From Rhodococcus jostii RHA1 (GTDB taxonomy: Bacteria; Actinomycetota; Actinomycetes; Mycobacteriales; Mycobacteriaceae), in contig NC_008268.1 of assembly GCF_000014565.1 (NCBI RefSeq), positions 3,162,001 through 3,226,000 on the forward strand: DNA of 64,000 nucleotides, in the 5' to 3' direction. Both the position numbers and the translations under genes were made by a program. This document shows positions 34,713-44,700 of the stretch, piece after piece. The notes beneath the pieces are model-generated. The model saw only the letters and a program-made list of their open reading frames with translations. It was not told the DNA's origin and searched no databases. Every line of letters starts with the position of its first letter. Position 1 is the first letter of the stretch.

Positions 34713-36132
34713 GTCCACAACGAGTCCCCGATTACTGCCGGCCCTGGCGTACGCCGCCCTGACGACCGCGATCGTCAGTTCACTCGGCATGCTCCTGGTG
34801 CCCACGATCTCCCACGACATGCACGTCGAGGTGAGCACCGGCCAATGGATGCTCACTGTCAACCTCCTGGTCGGCGCGGTCGCAACACCGATCATGGGCC
34901 GGCTGAGCGACGGCCCCCACAAGAAGCGCCTGCTCCTGTGCTCCCTGACCACGATCCTCGTCGGTTCGATCGTCGCGGCCGCCGCTCCCAACTTCACCGT
35001 CTTCCTCATCGGGCGCGCGTTGCAGGGACTCACCTACGGAATCGTTCCGGTGACGATCGCTCTGGCCCGCCGCTATCTCCCCGAGAACCAGGCCCGGCTC
35101 GGCATCTCGAGCCTGTCGGTGACGGTGACGACGGGCCTCGGACTCGGATACCCCCTGACCGGCATCCTCGCCGATCTGCTCGGGTTCCGTTTCGCCTTCT
35201 GGTTCGCGGCGCTGTTCCTGGTCACCACCATCCTCGTCGTCTGGCGTGTCGTTCCCGCAGGCCCCGACGAGCAGGCACCACGCAACACCCTCGACGTCCC
35301 GGGCGCACTGCTGGTCGGGACCGGACTCGCGTCGCTCCTCGTCGCCGTCAGCGAAGGCTCCCGGTGGGGCTGGGGCTCGCCGTGGACACTCGGATTCTTC
35401 GCCGGGGCGGCGACACTACTGACGGCGTGGTCCCTCGTCGAACTGCGCACCCCGTACCCGCTGATCAACCTGCGGGTACTGCGCAACGGTGACGTGCTGG
35501 TCGCGAACAGCACCGCGATCGGCCTCGGCGCCGCGATGTACATCGGACTCTCGATCGGCAGCCTCATCGCCCAGGCGCCCGCCTCCACCGGATACGGCAT
35601 CGCGCTGCCCCTGTTCTGGGCCGGATTCGTGATGCTTCCCCTGTCGGTGGCAAGTTTCGGCGCGAACCGACTCGTCCGCGCGGTCTCGCACCGGATCCGC
35701 ATGAGGACTCTGCTGCTCGTCGGTGCAGGCCTCGTGACGGCCTCGAGCGTGCTCCTCTGGGTCGCCCACAACGCGCTGTGGGAAATCCTGATCGGGATGT
35801 TGGGGTTCGGGGCCGGAATGGGCATGACGTACGCGGCGATGCCGGCCCTGATCGCCCGCAGCGTCGCCGACACCGAACTCGGCAGCGCCGTGAGCTTCAA
35901 CCAGGTGCTGCGCACCGTCGGCGGTTCGTTCGGCAGCGCCCTCGCAGGTGCGGTGCTCGCGGCGAACCTGGCACCGGACCTACTTCCCACCGAAAACGGA
36001 ATCAGGCTCGCTCTCGCCGTGGGTGCCATCGGGTGCGCGGTCGTCTTCGTCGCACTCCTCGTCAATCACGTGATGTCGCGTCCGCCGACCCCGCTGTCGG
36101 AGCCGGCGGACGCGCGCATCAGTGGGGGCTAG
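34696..36132 (+). CDS. MFS efflux transporter (DHA2-like)
   Basis: 478-residue membrane protein with about 12-14 segments. MFS motif A is VGAVATPIMGRLSDGPHKKRLL, the drug antiporter motif C-like stretch is GLGLGYPLTGILADLLGFR, and GIVPVTIALARRYLPENQARLG follows TM4. Likely exports a toxic organic compound by proton antiport. Start overlaps the MarR gene; the 3' end overlaps the convergent thiolase gene by 4 bp. Confidence 0.86.
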   Translation: MPPVTESTTSPRLLPALAYAALTTAIVSSLGMLLVPTISHDMHVEVSTGQWMLTVNLLVGAVATPIMGRLSDGPHKKRLLLCSLTTILVGSIVAAAAPNFTVFLIGRALQGLTYGIVPVTIALARRYLPENQARLGISSLSVTVTTGLGLGYPLTGILADLLGFRFAFWFAALFLVTTILVVWRVVPAGPDEQAPRNTLDVPGALLVGTGLASLLVAVSEGSRWGWGSPWTLGFFAGAATLLTAWSLVELRTPYPLINLRVLRNGDVLVANSTAIGLGAAMYIGLSIGSLIAQAPASTGYGIALPLFWAGFVMLPLSVASFGANRLVRAVSHRIRMRTLLLVGAGLVTASSVLLWVAHNALWEILIGMLGFGAGMGMTYAAMPALIARSVADTELGSAVSFNQVLRTVGGSFGSALAGAVLAANLAPDLLPTENGIRLALAVGAIGCAVVFVALLVNHVMSRPPTPLSEPADARISGG

Positions 36133-37325
36133 GCGCCCTCGACGATGGCGGCCATTCCCTGCCCGCCACCGATGCACATCGTGAGAAGCGCCTTGCCGCC
36201 GCCCCGTCGCCGCAATTCATGCAGCGCGGTGGTCGTCATTCGGGCGCCGGTCGCGCCGATGGGGTGTCCGAGCGAGATCCCGGACCCGTTGACGTTGAGG
36301 CGGTCTCGGTCCTCGAATCCCCATTCCTTCAGGACGCCGAGCACCTGGCACGCGAAGGCCTCGTTCAACTCGATCAGCGTGAAGTCGTCGAAGCTCGCGC
36401 CCGTCCTGCTGAACAGCTTGGACGTGGCCGCGACCGGCCCGAGCCCCATCAGCGCCGGTTCGCACCCGGCGGCGGACCACCCGGTGAGGAAACCCATCGG
36501 CTCGAGCCCGAGTTCGTCGAGTTGATCTTCGGCGACGACGAGCATCGACGACGCGGCGTCGTTCTGCTGACTCGCGTTGCCCGCGGTGACGACACCGTCC
36601 TTGAGAGCACTCCGCAGGCGCGCCAAGGTCTCGGGCGTGGTTTCCGGGCGGATACCCTCGTCCCGCGCCACGACGGTGACGTTTCCCTTCCGGTCGGTGA
36701 TCTTGACCTCGATCACCTCGTCGTCGAACTTTCCTGCCTCCCAGGCGGCGTGGGCCTTGGCGTGGCTTTCGGCGGCGAACGCGTCCGACTCCTCACGGCC
36801 GATTCCGCATCGGGTCGCGACGTTCTCGGCGGTCTCGATCATGCCGCTGATCTTCCCGAACCGCCATTCCGGCTGGGAGCGTTCCCGCCCGCGGTCGAGG
36901 CGGTCGTACAGGTTCAGCGATCCGGCGCGGGTGCCCCAGCGGGCACCGGTGGTGTAGTGCTCGATGTTGCTCATCGACTCGACGCCGCCGGCGAGCACGA
37001 CGTCGGCTGCACCGGTCTGCACCATCATCGACGCGGTCACGAGGGCCTGCAGGCCCGTGCCGCACCGGCGGTCGGTCTGCAGTCCGGCGACGCGGATCGG
37101 CAGTCCTGCCTCGAGGGCCGCCCACCGTCCGATGCACGGGGCCTCGGAGTTGGCGTACGACTGCCCCATCACGACGTCCTCGATGAGAATCGGGTCGATC
37201 CCGGACCGCGCCACGGTCTCCTTGATCACGGTCGCGGCCAACGTCTCTGCCGGGACGTCGCGCAGTGCGCCGCCGAAACGACCGACCGCGGTGCGGACCG
37301 GGGCGACCAGTGCTGCTCTTCGCAT
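36129..37325 (-). CDS. Acetyl-CoA C-acyltransferase (thiolase)
   Basis: 398-residue degradative thiolase (FadA/PcaF type) that cleaves 3-ketoacyl-CoA. Nucleophile Cys88 in TDRRCGTGLQAL, the conserved His and Cys in GHPIGATGARM and MCIGGGQGMA are all present. It is one of two thiolases in a minus-strand group with a MaoC hydratase between them and an acyl-CoA dehydrogenase upstream, i.e. a full beta-oxidation set. The gap to the MaoC gene is 18 bp. Confidence 0.92.
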   Translation of the reverse strand: MRRAALVAPVRTAVGRFGGALRDVPAETLAATVIKETVARSGIDPILIEDVVMGQSYANSEAPCIGRWAALEAGLPIRVAGLQTDRRCGTGLQALVTASMMVQTGAADVVLAGGVESMSNIEHYTTGARWGTRAGSLNLYDRLDRGRERSQPEWRFGKISGMIETAENVATRCGIGREESDAFAAESHAKAHAAWEAGKFDDEVIEVKITDRKGNVTVVARDEGIRPETTPETLARLRSALKDGVVTAGNASQQNDAASSMLVVAEDQLDELGLEPMGFLTGWSAAGCEPALMGLGPVAATSKLFSRTGASFDDFTLIELNEAFACQVLGVLKEWGFEDRDRLNVNGSGISLGHPIGATGARMTTTALHELRRRGGGKALLTMCIGGGQGMAAIVEGA

Positions 37326-37343
37326 GTGTTCTTTCCTTGTGTC

Positions 37344-37796
37344 TCAGGCAACCAGGACGCGGACGGTTTCGGCGACGCACGCCGGCTTGTCCGCACCCTC
37401 GATCTCGATGGTGTATTTGACGACCACTTGCGCGCCCTGCTTCGTGTGCTCGAACGACACGATCTCGCCACCGGCCCGCACCTTCGCCCCGACCTTCACC
37501 GGCTGGGGGAAGCGAACCTTGTTGAGACCGTAGTTGATCACCAGCTTCACGCCGTCGACGCGCATGAGGTCGGCGCCGAGTTTCGGCAGCAGCGACAGCG
37601 TGAGGTAGCCGTGGGCGATGGGGGCGCCGAACGGGCCCTCGGCGGCACGCTCGGGATCGACGTGGATCCACTGGTGGTCGCCGGTGGCGTCGGCGAACAC
37701 GTTCACGCGTTCCTGCGTGATCTCGAGCCAGTCGCTGTGGCCGAGATGTTCGCCGACTGCGGATTCGACGTCGTCGATTCCCTGGAATACGCGCAT
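37344..37796 (-). CDS. MaoC-family (R)-specific enoyl-CoA hydratase
   Basis: 150-residue hot-dog hydratase with motif FADATGDHQWIHVDPERAA, where Asp and His of GDHQWIH are catalytic, followed by PFGAPIAHGYLTLSL. Close in pattern to mycobacterial HtdY/HtdX and NodN-type proteins. The ATG at 37796 is the natural start; a longer in-frame extension runs back into the neighbouring thiolase gene. It hydrates enoyl-CoA within the beta-oxidation group. Confidence 0.9.
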   Translation of the reverse strand: MRVFQGIDDVESAVGEHLGHSDWLEITQERVNVFADATGDHQWIHVDPERAAEGPFGAPIAHGYLTLSLLPKLGADLMRVDGVKLVINYGLNKVRFPQPVKVGAKVRAGGEIVSFEHTKQGAQVVVKYTIEIEGADKPACVAETVRVLVA

Positions 37797-37842
37797 GACA
37801 CTCTTTTCGGGTCGGCCCGGAACCGGGCGGAAGTGGAAACGG

Positions 37843-39066
37843 CTAGATGTTGACGTTCTCGAACACGGCCGCGATGCCCTGCCCACCGCCGATGCACATC
37901 GTCTCGATGCCGTAGCGGGCCTGGCGACGGTCCAGTTCACGGAGCAGATTGGCCAGGATGCGACCGCCGGTGGCGCCGACAGGGTGACCGAGGGAGATGC
38001 CGGATCCGTTGACGTTGAACCGGTCTCGCATGTCGGACTCGTCGAACTTCCACTCCCGCGCGCACGCCAGCACCTGCGCTGCGAACGCCTCGTTGATCTC
38101 GAGGAGATCGATGTCGTTCAGGGTGAGCTTCGCCCGGGTGAGGGCCTTGTCGACGGCCGGCACCGGGCCGATGCCCATCCGGTTCGGCTCCACTCCGGCG
38201 ACACCCCAGCTCACAAGCCGGGCGAACGGGCGCAGGCCCAGACGTTCCGCGTTCTCGGGGGTGGTCACGATCGCGGCAGCGGCAGCGTCGTTCTGGCCGC
38301 ACGCGTTCCCCGCGGTCACTGTCGCCTCCGGGTCGACGCGTGACCTGATGGGCCGCAACGCCGACAACGACTCGGCCGTGACATCGCGGCGCGGGTGCTC
38401 GTCGGTGGTGACGACGACGTCGGACTTACCGCGCTTGCCCGGCACCGTCACCGGGATCGTCTCGGCGTCGAACAAGCCGCCGTCCTTGGCGCGGATCGCA
38501 CGCGCGTGGGATTCGGCGGCGTACGCGTCCTGCTCCTCACGGCTGATCGAATACTCACGGCGCAGGTTCTCCGCGGTCTCGATCATGCCGCCCTCGACGG
38601 GGAAGTTGACGCCGCCGGAATTGGTGCGGGGCTTGGCCAATCGATCGTGGAATTCCACCGACGCACCCTTGACGCCCCAGCGCATTCCGGTGCTGTAGAA
38701 CTCGGTCTGGCTCATCGACTCGGCGCCGCCCGCGATCACCAGATCGCTCATCCCGGTCTGCACCTGCATGGCCGCGTAAATGACCGCCTGCAGCCCCGAG
38801 CCGCAGCGGCGGTCGAGCTGGATGCCGGGCACGGTGACGTCGAGGCCGGCGTCGAGCGCAGCGATCCGGCCGATGGCCGCAGCCTCGCCGTTGGCGTAGC
38901 CCTGACCGAAGATGACGTCGTCGATGTCGTCGGACGTGAGCGACGTCCGTTCGATCAGGCCCTTCAACACAGTCGATGCGAGGGTAGTGACGGGGATGTC
39001 GCGGTACATGCCGCCGAATCCCCCGACGGGGGTGCGGACTGGTTCACAGATCACTGCGTCGTGCAT
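37843..39066 (-). CDS. Acetyl-CoA C-acetyltransferase (thiolase)
   Basis: 407-residue thiolase with nucleophile Cys88 in LDRRCGSGLQAVIYA and the C-terminal GHPVGATGGRI and MCIGGGQGIAAVF blocks. Similar in layout to the other thiolase 0.5 kb away, but with differences throughout, so not a recent duplication; the two may serve different chain lengths. Four bp separate its start from the stop of the acyl-CoA dehydrogenase, indicating one transcript. Confidence 0.92.
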   Translation of the reverse strand: MHDAVICEPVRTPVGGFGGMYRDIPVTTLASTVLKGLIERTSLTSDDIDDVIFGQGYANGEAAAIGRIAALDAGLDVTVPGIQLDRRCGSGLQAVIYAAMQVQTGMSDLVIAGGAESMSQTEFYSTGMRWGVKGASVEFHDRLAKPRTNSGGVNFPVEGGMIETAENLRREYSISREEQDAYAAESHARAIRAKDGGLFDAETIPVTVPGKRGKSDVVVTTDEHPRRDVTAESLSALRPIRSRVDPEATVTAGNACGQNDAAAAAIVTTPENAERLGLRPFARLVSWGVAGVEPNRMGIGPVPAVDKALTRAKLTLNDIDLLEINEAFAAQVLACAREWKFDESDMRDRFNVNGSGISLGHPVGATGGRILANLLRELDRRQARYGIETMCIGGGQGIAAVFENVNI

Positions 39067-39070
39067 GGGC

Positions 39071-40240
39071 TCAGAGTGCTTTCTTCGCTTCGCGGACGAG
39101 GCCGCCGCCGATGATCAGGCGCTGGATCTCGCTGGTGCCCTCGTACAGGCGCAGCAGCCGGACCTCACGGTAGATCCGTTCCACCGGAACGTCTCTCATG
39201 TATCCGGTGCCGCCGTGGACCTGCACCGCGAGGTCGGCGACCTTGCCGGCCATCTCCGTGCAGTACAGCTTCGCCACCGACGGGGCGATCCGACGGTCCT
39301 CACCGCTGACGTACTTCTGCGCCGCGTCCCGCACCAGCGCGCGGCCCGCGGACACGCCCACCTGCTGGTCGGCGAGCATGGCCTGCACCAACTGGAAGTC
39401 ACCGATCGGGGTGCCGCCCTGCTTCGTGACCGCCGCGAAGGCGACGGACTCGTCCAGCGCCCGCTGAGCGCTGCCGACGGCGAGGGCGGCGATGTGCACG
39501 CGACCCCGGGCGAGCGACGTCATGGCGGCGCGGTAGCCGGCCTCCTCACTGCCGCCGACCAGGGCGGATTCGGGGACGCTGACGTCGTCGAACGCGACCT
39601 CCGCGGTCCAGGCACCCTCCTGGCCCATCTTCTTGTCCTTCGGCCCGACCACGACACCGGCGGTGTCGGCGGGAACGAGGAACACCGCGATGCCGGTGCC
39701 GGTCTCGTCGGCGGGACGGGTGCGGGCGAAGACCACGAACAGATCGGCCAACGGTGCATTGGTGATGAACCGCTTGGTGCCGTTGATCGTCCACTTGCCG
39801 TCCTTCAGGACGGCGCGGGTGGTCAGGCCAGCCGGGTTCGACCCGGCCTCCGGCTCGGTCAGTGCAAACGACGCGACCACGTCACCGGACGCGATGCGCT
39901 CGAGCCATTCCGACTTCTGTTCGTCCGTACCGAAATTCACCAGCACCTGGCCGGCGATCCCGTTGTTGGTGCCGAACATCGACCGCAACGCCAGGCTCGT
40001 ATACCCGAACTCCATGGCCAGTTCCACGTCCTGGGTGAGGTCGAGTCCGAGCCCGCCCCACTGCTGCGGGATGGCGTACCCGAACAGACCCATCTCCGCC
40101 GCCTTGCGGCGAATGCCGTCCGGAATCAGGTCCTTTTCCGCGATTTCATTTTCCCTGGGAATTACTTCCTTCTGAATAAAGGTTCTCGTCTGCGCGAGAA
40201 TGTCCTTGAAGTCTTCGTCACTCACTTCGCGTTCAGCCAT
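39071..40240 (-). CDS. Acyl-CoA dehydrogenase
   Basis: 389-residue FAD enzyme for the first oxidation step. FAD/substrate blocks FALTEPEAGSNPAGL and FITNAPLADLFVVFART are present, and the catalytic base is the Glu of RLYEGTSEIQRLII. ATG 40240 is used; upstream in-frame codons code for unrelated basic residues. First gene of the minus-strand group (dehydrogenase, thiolase, MaoC, thiolase). Confidence 0.93.
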   Translation of the reverse strand: MAEREVSDEDFKDILAQTRTFIQKEVIPRENEIAEKDLIPDGIRRKAAEMGLFGYAIPQQWGGLGLDLTQDVELAMEFGYTSLALRSMFGTNNGIAGQVLVNFGTDEQKSEWLERIASGDVVASFALTEPEAGSNPAGLTTRAVLKDGKWTINGTKRFITNAPLADLFVVFARTRPADETGTGIAVFLVPADTAGVVVGPKDKKMGQEGAWTAEVAFDDVSVPESALVGGSEEAGYRAAMTSLARGRVHIAALAVGSAQRALDESVAFAAVTKQGGTPIGDFQLVQAMLADQQVGVSAGRALVRDAAQKYVSGEDRRIAPSVAKLYCTEMAGKVADLAVQVHGGTGYMRDVPVERIYREVRLLRLYEGTSEIQRLIIGGGLVREAKKAL

Positions 40241-40471
40241 GAAGGTGAATATCCAGCAACCCGGCCTCGCTGTCAAGCGAGTGCCACGAACGAGAATCCG
40301 CAGCGCAGACGGCATTTACGACCCATAGGAAGAGGGAAACTGTCGGTTTCCTACAGCGTCTTTGACCACGGCGGTCCGAGGCACTTCAATAGGTGTCAGT
40401 GTCCGGAGGAATTGTCCGGGCATATTCACGAACAATGAAATTTCCCGGCGAGATGGAACTCGATATTCGAC

Positions 40472-40822
40472 ATGGTTGGCAGACCCGAGGACGCACTCCT
40501 CTACAAGGGCTACACCGTCGATCCGCACGAACTGGAACAGCTGTTGCTGTCACGACGAGGCATTCTCGACGTCGTGGTGGTCGGCCACTCCGTTCCCGGG
40601 GTCGGGGAGATGCCCGTCGCTTTCGTGGTGGCAGAAACCACGGCGCGCATCACCGCCGAGGAACTGATCGAGTTCGTGGCGGCCACGGTGCCGCCGTACA
40701 AGAAGGTGCGCGAGGTGGTCTTCGTCGACGAGTTGCCCCTGTCCCCACGGGGTGCGGTCCTGCGGTCCGCGTTGCGCGACCGTCTGAACGACGTGCACGC
40801 CGAGCAGAGTACGGAGAAATGA
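40472..40822 (+). pseudogene. Orphan C-terminal domain of an acyl-CoA ligase
   Basis: 116 residues corresponding only to the mobile C-terminal lid of AMP-forming ligases: FDMVGRPEDALLYKGYTVDP, HSVPGVGEMPVAFVV, VPPYKKVREVVFVDELPLSP. The large N-terminal adenylation domain is missing, and the catalytic lysine that should follow PxGK is replaced (PRGAVLRSALRD). Upstream codons keep the frame for a few residues (W-N-S-I-F-D) and then lose homology, so this is more likely a truncated gene than a designed stand-alone domain. It may still be translated with the acyl-CoA dehydrogenase 22 bp downstream. Confidence 0.6.
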
Positions 40823-40844
40823 TGAATACGGGACAGGTGGAACA

Positions 40845-42035
40845 ATGACACGACTGGCGCAGACCGCCGGGCTCACGGACACCCAGGGCGAGATCGTCTC
40901 GGCGGTGCGGGAGTTCGTGGACAAGGCGATCATTCCGCAGGCGCAGGAGCTCGAACATTCCGACACGTACCCGACGGCGATCGTCGAGCAGACGAAGGAG
41001 ATGGGCCTGTTCGGGCTCACCATCCCCGAGGAGTACGGCGGAATCGGGGAATCCCTCCTCACCTATGCACTGTGCGTCGAGGAGATCGCGCGGGGCTGGA
41101 TGAGCGTGTCCGGGGTCATCAACACCCATTTCATCGTGGCACACATGATCGCCAATCACGGCACACCCGAACAGAAGGCCCACTACCTGCCGCGCATGGC
41201 GACGGGTGAACTGCGCGGCGCGTTCTCGATGTCCGAGCCCGAACTGGGTTCCGACGTCGCCGCCATCCGGACCAAGGCGGCCCGGGCGGCGGACGGCAAC
41301 TACGTGATCGACGGCCAGAAGATGTGGCTGACCAACGGTGGGTCGTCGACGCTGGTGGCGGTGCTGGTCCGCACCGAGGAGGGTGCGGCGAAGCCCCACG
41401 ACAACCTCACCGCGTTCCTCATCGAGAAGCCCGCCGGGTTCGGCGAGGTGCTGCCCGGGCTCACGATCCCCGGGAAGATCGACAAGATGGGCTACAAGGG
41501 CATCGACACCACCGAGATGGTGTTCAGCGGCTACCAGGCCGGCGCAGACACGATCCTCGGCGGCGACCCGGGCCGCGGCTTCCGGCAGATGATGGACGGC
41601 GTCGAGGTCGGCCGCGTCAACGTCGCCGCCCGCGCGTGCGGGATCGCACAGCGCGCGTTCGAACTCGGCGTGAAATATGCGAAGACTCGGGAGACTTTCG
41701 GCTCGCCGATCGCCGAACACCAGGCGATCGCCTTCCGGATTGCGGAGATGGCGACCAAGGTCGAGGCGGCACACCTGATGATGGTGAATGCGGCGCGGCT
41801 CAAGGACTCCGGGGAACGCAACGACGTCGCGGCCGGGATGGCCAAGTACCTGGCGAGCGAGTTCTGCTCGGAGGTGACGCAGGACAGCTTCCGGATCCAC
41901 GGCGGCTACGGCTATTCCAAGGAATACGAGATCGAACGCCTCATGCGGGAGGCACCGTTCCTCCTCATCGGTGAGGGCACCAGCGACATTCAGAAGCAGA
42001 TCATCAGCCGCGGGCTGCTGCGTTCGTACAACTGA
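40845..42035 (+). CDS. Acyl-CoA dehydrogenase
   Basis: 396-residue flavoprotein; FAD block [37 protein letters not shown] and catalytic Glu in [14 protein letters not shown]. Second dehydrogenase of the beta-oxidation region but on the opposite strand and distinct in sequence from the one at 39-40 kb. Followed after 14 bp by the SDR gene and then by a LysR regulator, suggesting a separate small operon. Confidence 0.92.
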   Translation: MTRLAQTAGLTDTQGEIVSAVREFVDKAIIPQAQELEHSDTYPTAIVEQTKEMGLFGLTIPEEYGGIGESLLTYALCVEEIARGWMSVSGVINTHFIVAHMIANHGTPEQKAHYLPRMATGELRGAFSMSEPELGSDVAAIRTKAARAADGNYVIDGQKMWLTNGGSSTLVAVLVRTEEGAAKPHDNLTAFLIEKPAGFGEVLPGLTIPGKIDKMGYKGIDTTEMVFSGYQAGADTILGGDPGRGFRQMMDGVEVGRVNVAARACGIAQRAFELGVKYAKTRETFGSPIAEHQAIAFRIAEMATKVEAAHLMMVNAARLKDSGERNDVAAGMAKYLASEFCSEVTQDSFRIHGGYGYSKEYEIERLMREAPFLLIGEGTSDIQKQIISRGLLRSYN

Positions 42036-42049
42036 GGAAGGAAGAATCA

Positions 42050-42793
42050 ATGACACTTCTCGAGGGACGGGTCGCCGTCGTCACGGGCGCGGCCCAGGGC
42101 ATCGGTTTCGAGATGGCCCGGAAGTTCGCGAGCGAGGGCGCGTCGGTGGTCCTCGGTGACATGCATGCCGAGAACGTCAAGGCCGCCGCCGGAAAGCTGG
42201 AGGCCGACGGCTTCCAGGCCGTCGCCGTCGCCTGCGACGTGACCGATCCGGATCAAATGCAGAACCTGGGAAAGACGGCGATCGACGCGTTCGGCGCGAT
42301 GGACGTGTGGGTCAACAACGCCGGCATCACCCGCGACGCGACGCTGCGCAAGATGTCGCTCGCCGATTTCCGATCCGTCATCGACGTGCACCTGCAGGGC
42401 GCGTGGCTGGGCACCCAGATCGCGTCGATCGCGATGCGGGAGGCAGGCAAGGGTTCGATCGTGAACATGTCGTCGATCTCCGGCAAGGTCGGCATGGTCG
42501 GGCAGACCAACTACAGCGCCGCGAAGGCAGGCATGGTGGGCCTGACCAAGGCGGCCGCGAAGGAGGTCGCCCACCTCGGGGTGCGGGTCAACGCGATCCA
42601 GCCCGGCGTGGTGAACACCGACATGATCCGCGCCCTGCGCGCCGACATCATCGAGGCGAAGCTCAAGGAGGTCCCGATGGGCCGCGGTGCCGAGCCCGAA
42701 GAGATCGCGAACGTCGCACTGTTCCTCGCGTCCGATCTGTCCAGCTACATGACGGGCACCGTTCTCGAAGTCACCGGCGGACGTCACATCTGA
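42050..42793 (+). CDS. SDR-family 3-oxoacyl reductase / 3-hydroxyacyl-CoA dehydrogenase (FabG-like)
   Basis: 247-residue short-chain dehydrogenase: [12 protein letters not shown] cofactor loop, NNAG at about residues 88-91, catalytic Ser in VNMSSISGK and Tyr/Lys in NYSAAKAG. Length and pattern match FabG, but the context with an acyl-CoA dehydrogenase favours a role in acyl-CoA breakdown. AGGAAGGAAG ribosome site nine bases before ATG. Confidence 0.9.
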   Translation: MTLLEGRVAVVTGAAQGIGFEMARKFASEGASVVLGDMHAENVKAAAGKLEADGFQAVAVACDVTDPDQMQNLGKTAIDAFGAMDVWVNNAGITRDATLRKMSLADFRSVIDVHLQGAWLGTQIASIAMREAGKGSIVNMSSISGKVGMVGQTNYSAAKAGMVGLTKAAAKEVAHLGVRVNAIQPGVVNTDMIRALRADIIEAKLKEVPMGRGAEPEEIANVALFLASDLSSYMTGTVLEVTGGRHI

Positions 42794-42834
42794 CATCCGG
42801 CGGATCGACGGGTCGTACGCAGTAGTCTGCTCTG

Positions 42835-43704
42835 GTGGAGTCGCGACACGTCGAGTACTTTCTCGCCACCGTCGACAACGACGGCCTCGCGCTCGCGGCC
42901 GAGGCCCTGGGCGTCACCAAGCCGTCGTTGTCGAAGGGGCTGCGCAATCTCGAGCGTGACCTCGGTGTCGAACTGTTCCACCGCGTGGGCCGCGGCCTGG
43001 TGCTCAGTGCGGCGGGAAAGGCATTCGTCGGTCCGGCGCGGAAGATCGTGCGAGACCTGGTGGCCGCCGAGAGCTCACTCGTCGATGTGTCGGGGCTGCC
43101 ACGCGGCCGGCTCGACATCTGCGCGTCGGCGCACGTCGCGGAAGGCCCCGTCACGGAACTGATCGGGTCCTTCCGCAAGCAGTATCCCGGCGTGGTCGTC
43201 CGGCTCGCCGACCTGCGGCCGTTCGACGTCATCGCGTCGCTGATCCGAGACGGACACTGCGAGATCGCCTTCAGTCATTTCCCCTTCGCTGCAGCCGGAT
43301 TGACGACCCGCGCCCTCGGAATTCACGAGTACTGGCTGGTGGTTCCGCACGACGCCGAGATCGCCTGGCGGGATCCGTTCCCCCTCGCCGACCTTCCGGA
43401 TATTCCCGTGGTGGGGCTGCCCAAGGAATCGTCGTCGCGCACCGTCATCGAGAAGGCGCTGCAGGCCGCGGGGAGCCGGACGATCATGTCGGCCGTCGTC
43501 GAGCAACGGGAAGCCGTCGGCGCGTTCGTCGTCGAGGGCGTGGGAATGTCGTTCATGGAACGCACCCTCGCGGAACGGGCCGCGGTCGGCGGCGCGCGGA
43601 TCTGCACCCTCGACCCGCCGATCACCGCCCCGTACGGGGTGATCTACGACGAAGCCCGGCTGTCTCCGGCCGGACGCGCGTTCCTCGACACGCTCGAGCC
43701 GTGA
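42835..43704 (+). CDS. LysR-family transcriptional regulator
   Basis: 289-residue LysR protein. N-terminal HTH (residues 1-60: RHVEYFLATVDNDGLALAAE, VTKPSLSKGLRNLERDLGVEL) and a two-lobed periplasmic-binding-like effector domain (about 90-289). GTG start 41 bp after the SDR gene; probably co-transcribed with it and regulating it. Its 3' end overlaps the convergent LysR gene by 61 bp. Confidence 0.88.
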   Translation: MESRHVEYFLATVDNDGLALAAEALGVTKPSLSKGLRNLERDLGVELFHRVGRGLVLSAAGKAFVGPARKIVRDLVAAESSLVDVSGLPRGRLDICASAHVAEGPVTELIGSFRKQYPGVVVRLADLRPFDVIASLIRDGHCEIAFSHFPFAAAGLTTRALGIHEYWLVVPHDAEIAWRDPFPLADLPDIPVVGLPKESSSRTVIEKALQAAGSRTIMSAVVEQREAVGAFVVEGVGMSFMERTLAERAAVGGARICTLDPPITAPYGVIYDEARLSPAGRAFLDTLEP

Positions 43705-44537
43705 TCCTCGTCGAGCGCGGCGATGAACGCCGCCGCGGCCGGCGGAAGCGGATCGGGTCGATGGACGAGGCCGATGGTGCGCACCTCCGGCGGTGCGAGC
43801 GTGCGCACCACGACCCCCGGCAGTTCCTGCTCGGCGACACGCCGCGGGAGCAGGGTCGCCCCCGCGCCCTGGACGACCAGTTCCCACATCGACTGACGAT
43901 GCGCACACTCGACGGCGATGTTGTCCACCGGCAGTCGTGGACGCGACCCGATCTCGACGATCATCGGAATGTCGGCGAGCAGGCCGACGGGCACCGGATC
44001 GGGTAGCTCGATCGCCAGATCCGCGTGCAGCGCGAGCACGATCTCCTGTTCCCCCACCATCCGGAACTCGAGCCCCTGATGGTCGACGAGCAGTTCGGTG
44101 AGCCCGAGGTCGCACTCACCCGACCGGACCGCGCGACCCACCCCGTCGGGAACGTCCGCCGACACCGTGGCCAGGACCACGCGCGGGTACTGCCTGTGGA
44201 ACCGGCCGACGATCCGTGGAAGCGGATCGGCAGCAAGAGAATTGAGAACCGCGATCGTGAGCGTGCCGGACCGCAGTTCGGCGACGTCGTGCACGACGGC
44301 CCGCGCCCGCTCGACATCGGCGAGGACCTGCCGCGCCGCATGCGCGAACGACGTGCCCGCCGGGGTGATCCGCAGCCTCCGTCCTCCACGATCGAACAGT
44401 TCGACACCCAGATCGCGTTCGAGAGTCCGGATCGCCTGCGACAGCGACGGCTGCGCGATGAACAGCGCCCGCGCGGCCTCGGTGATGCTGCCGTGATCGG
44501 CCACGGCGACGAGGTATTCGGCGTCCCGGATGTCCAC
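43644..44537 (-). CDS. LysR-family transcriptional regulator
   Basis: 297-residue LysR protein with HTH DAEYLVAVADHGSITEAARA and LFIAQPSLSQAIRTLERDLGVEL, then an effector domain. The arrangement of two LysR genes tail to tail with coding overlap is unusual, and the two are not close copies. It has no obvious target gene next to it; upstream (44538-44700) lies the promoter region it shares with the divergent GntR gene. Confidence 0.88.
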   Translation of the reverse strand: MDIRDAEYLVAVADHGSITEAARALFIAQPSLSQAIRTLERDLGVELFDRGGRRLRITPAGTSFAHAARQVLADVERARAVVHDVAELRSGTLTIAVLNSLAADPLPRIVGRFHRQYPRVVLATVSADVPDGVGRAVRSGECDLGLTELLVDHQGLEFRMVGEQEIVLALHADLAIELPDPVPVGLLADIPMIVEIGSRPRLPVDNIAVECAHRQSMWELVVQGAGATLLPRRVAEQELPGVVVRTLAPPEVRTIGLVHRPDPLPPAAAAFIAALDEDHGSSVSRNARPAGDSRASS

Positions 44538-44700
44538 CAGCCGAGTCTAGCGGCCACGCAGTTTACCGAAACCACGCCGGTCGACGAGGTGCGCAACCAA
44601 ATTGAAGGTCTGCGACCGCCCCGTTTCACAAGCCCGCAACCACATTAGAGGTCGATGGTATATTATGTCTAGTCTCATATCCGGGAAGGTGCGTCCGCCG

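Noticed and set aside
36129..39066. Recent duplication of the two thiolase genes
   Set aside because: They share only family motifs; the intervening sequence differs too much for a recent copy event.
44653..44682. GntR operator upstream of the 44.7-kb regulator
   Set aside because: Only the outer bases (ATAT...ATAT) are symmetric; the centre does not pair, so the site is not supported.
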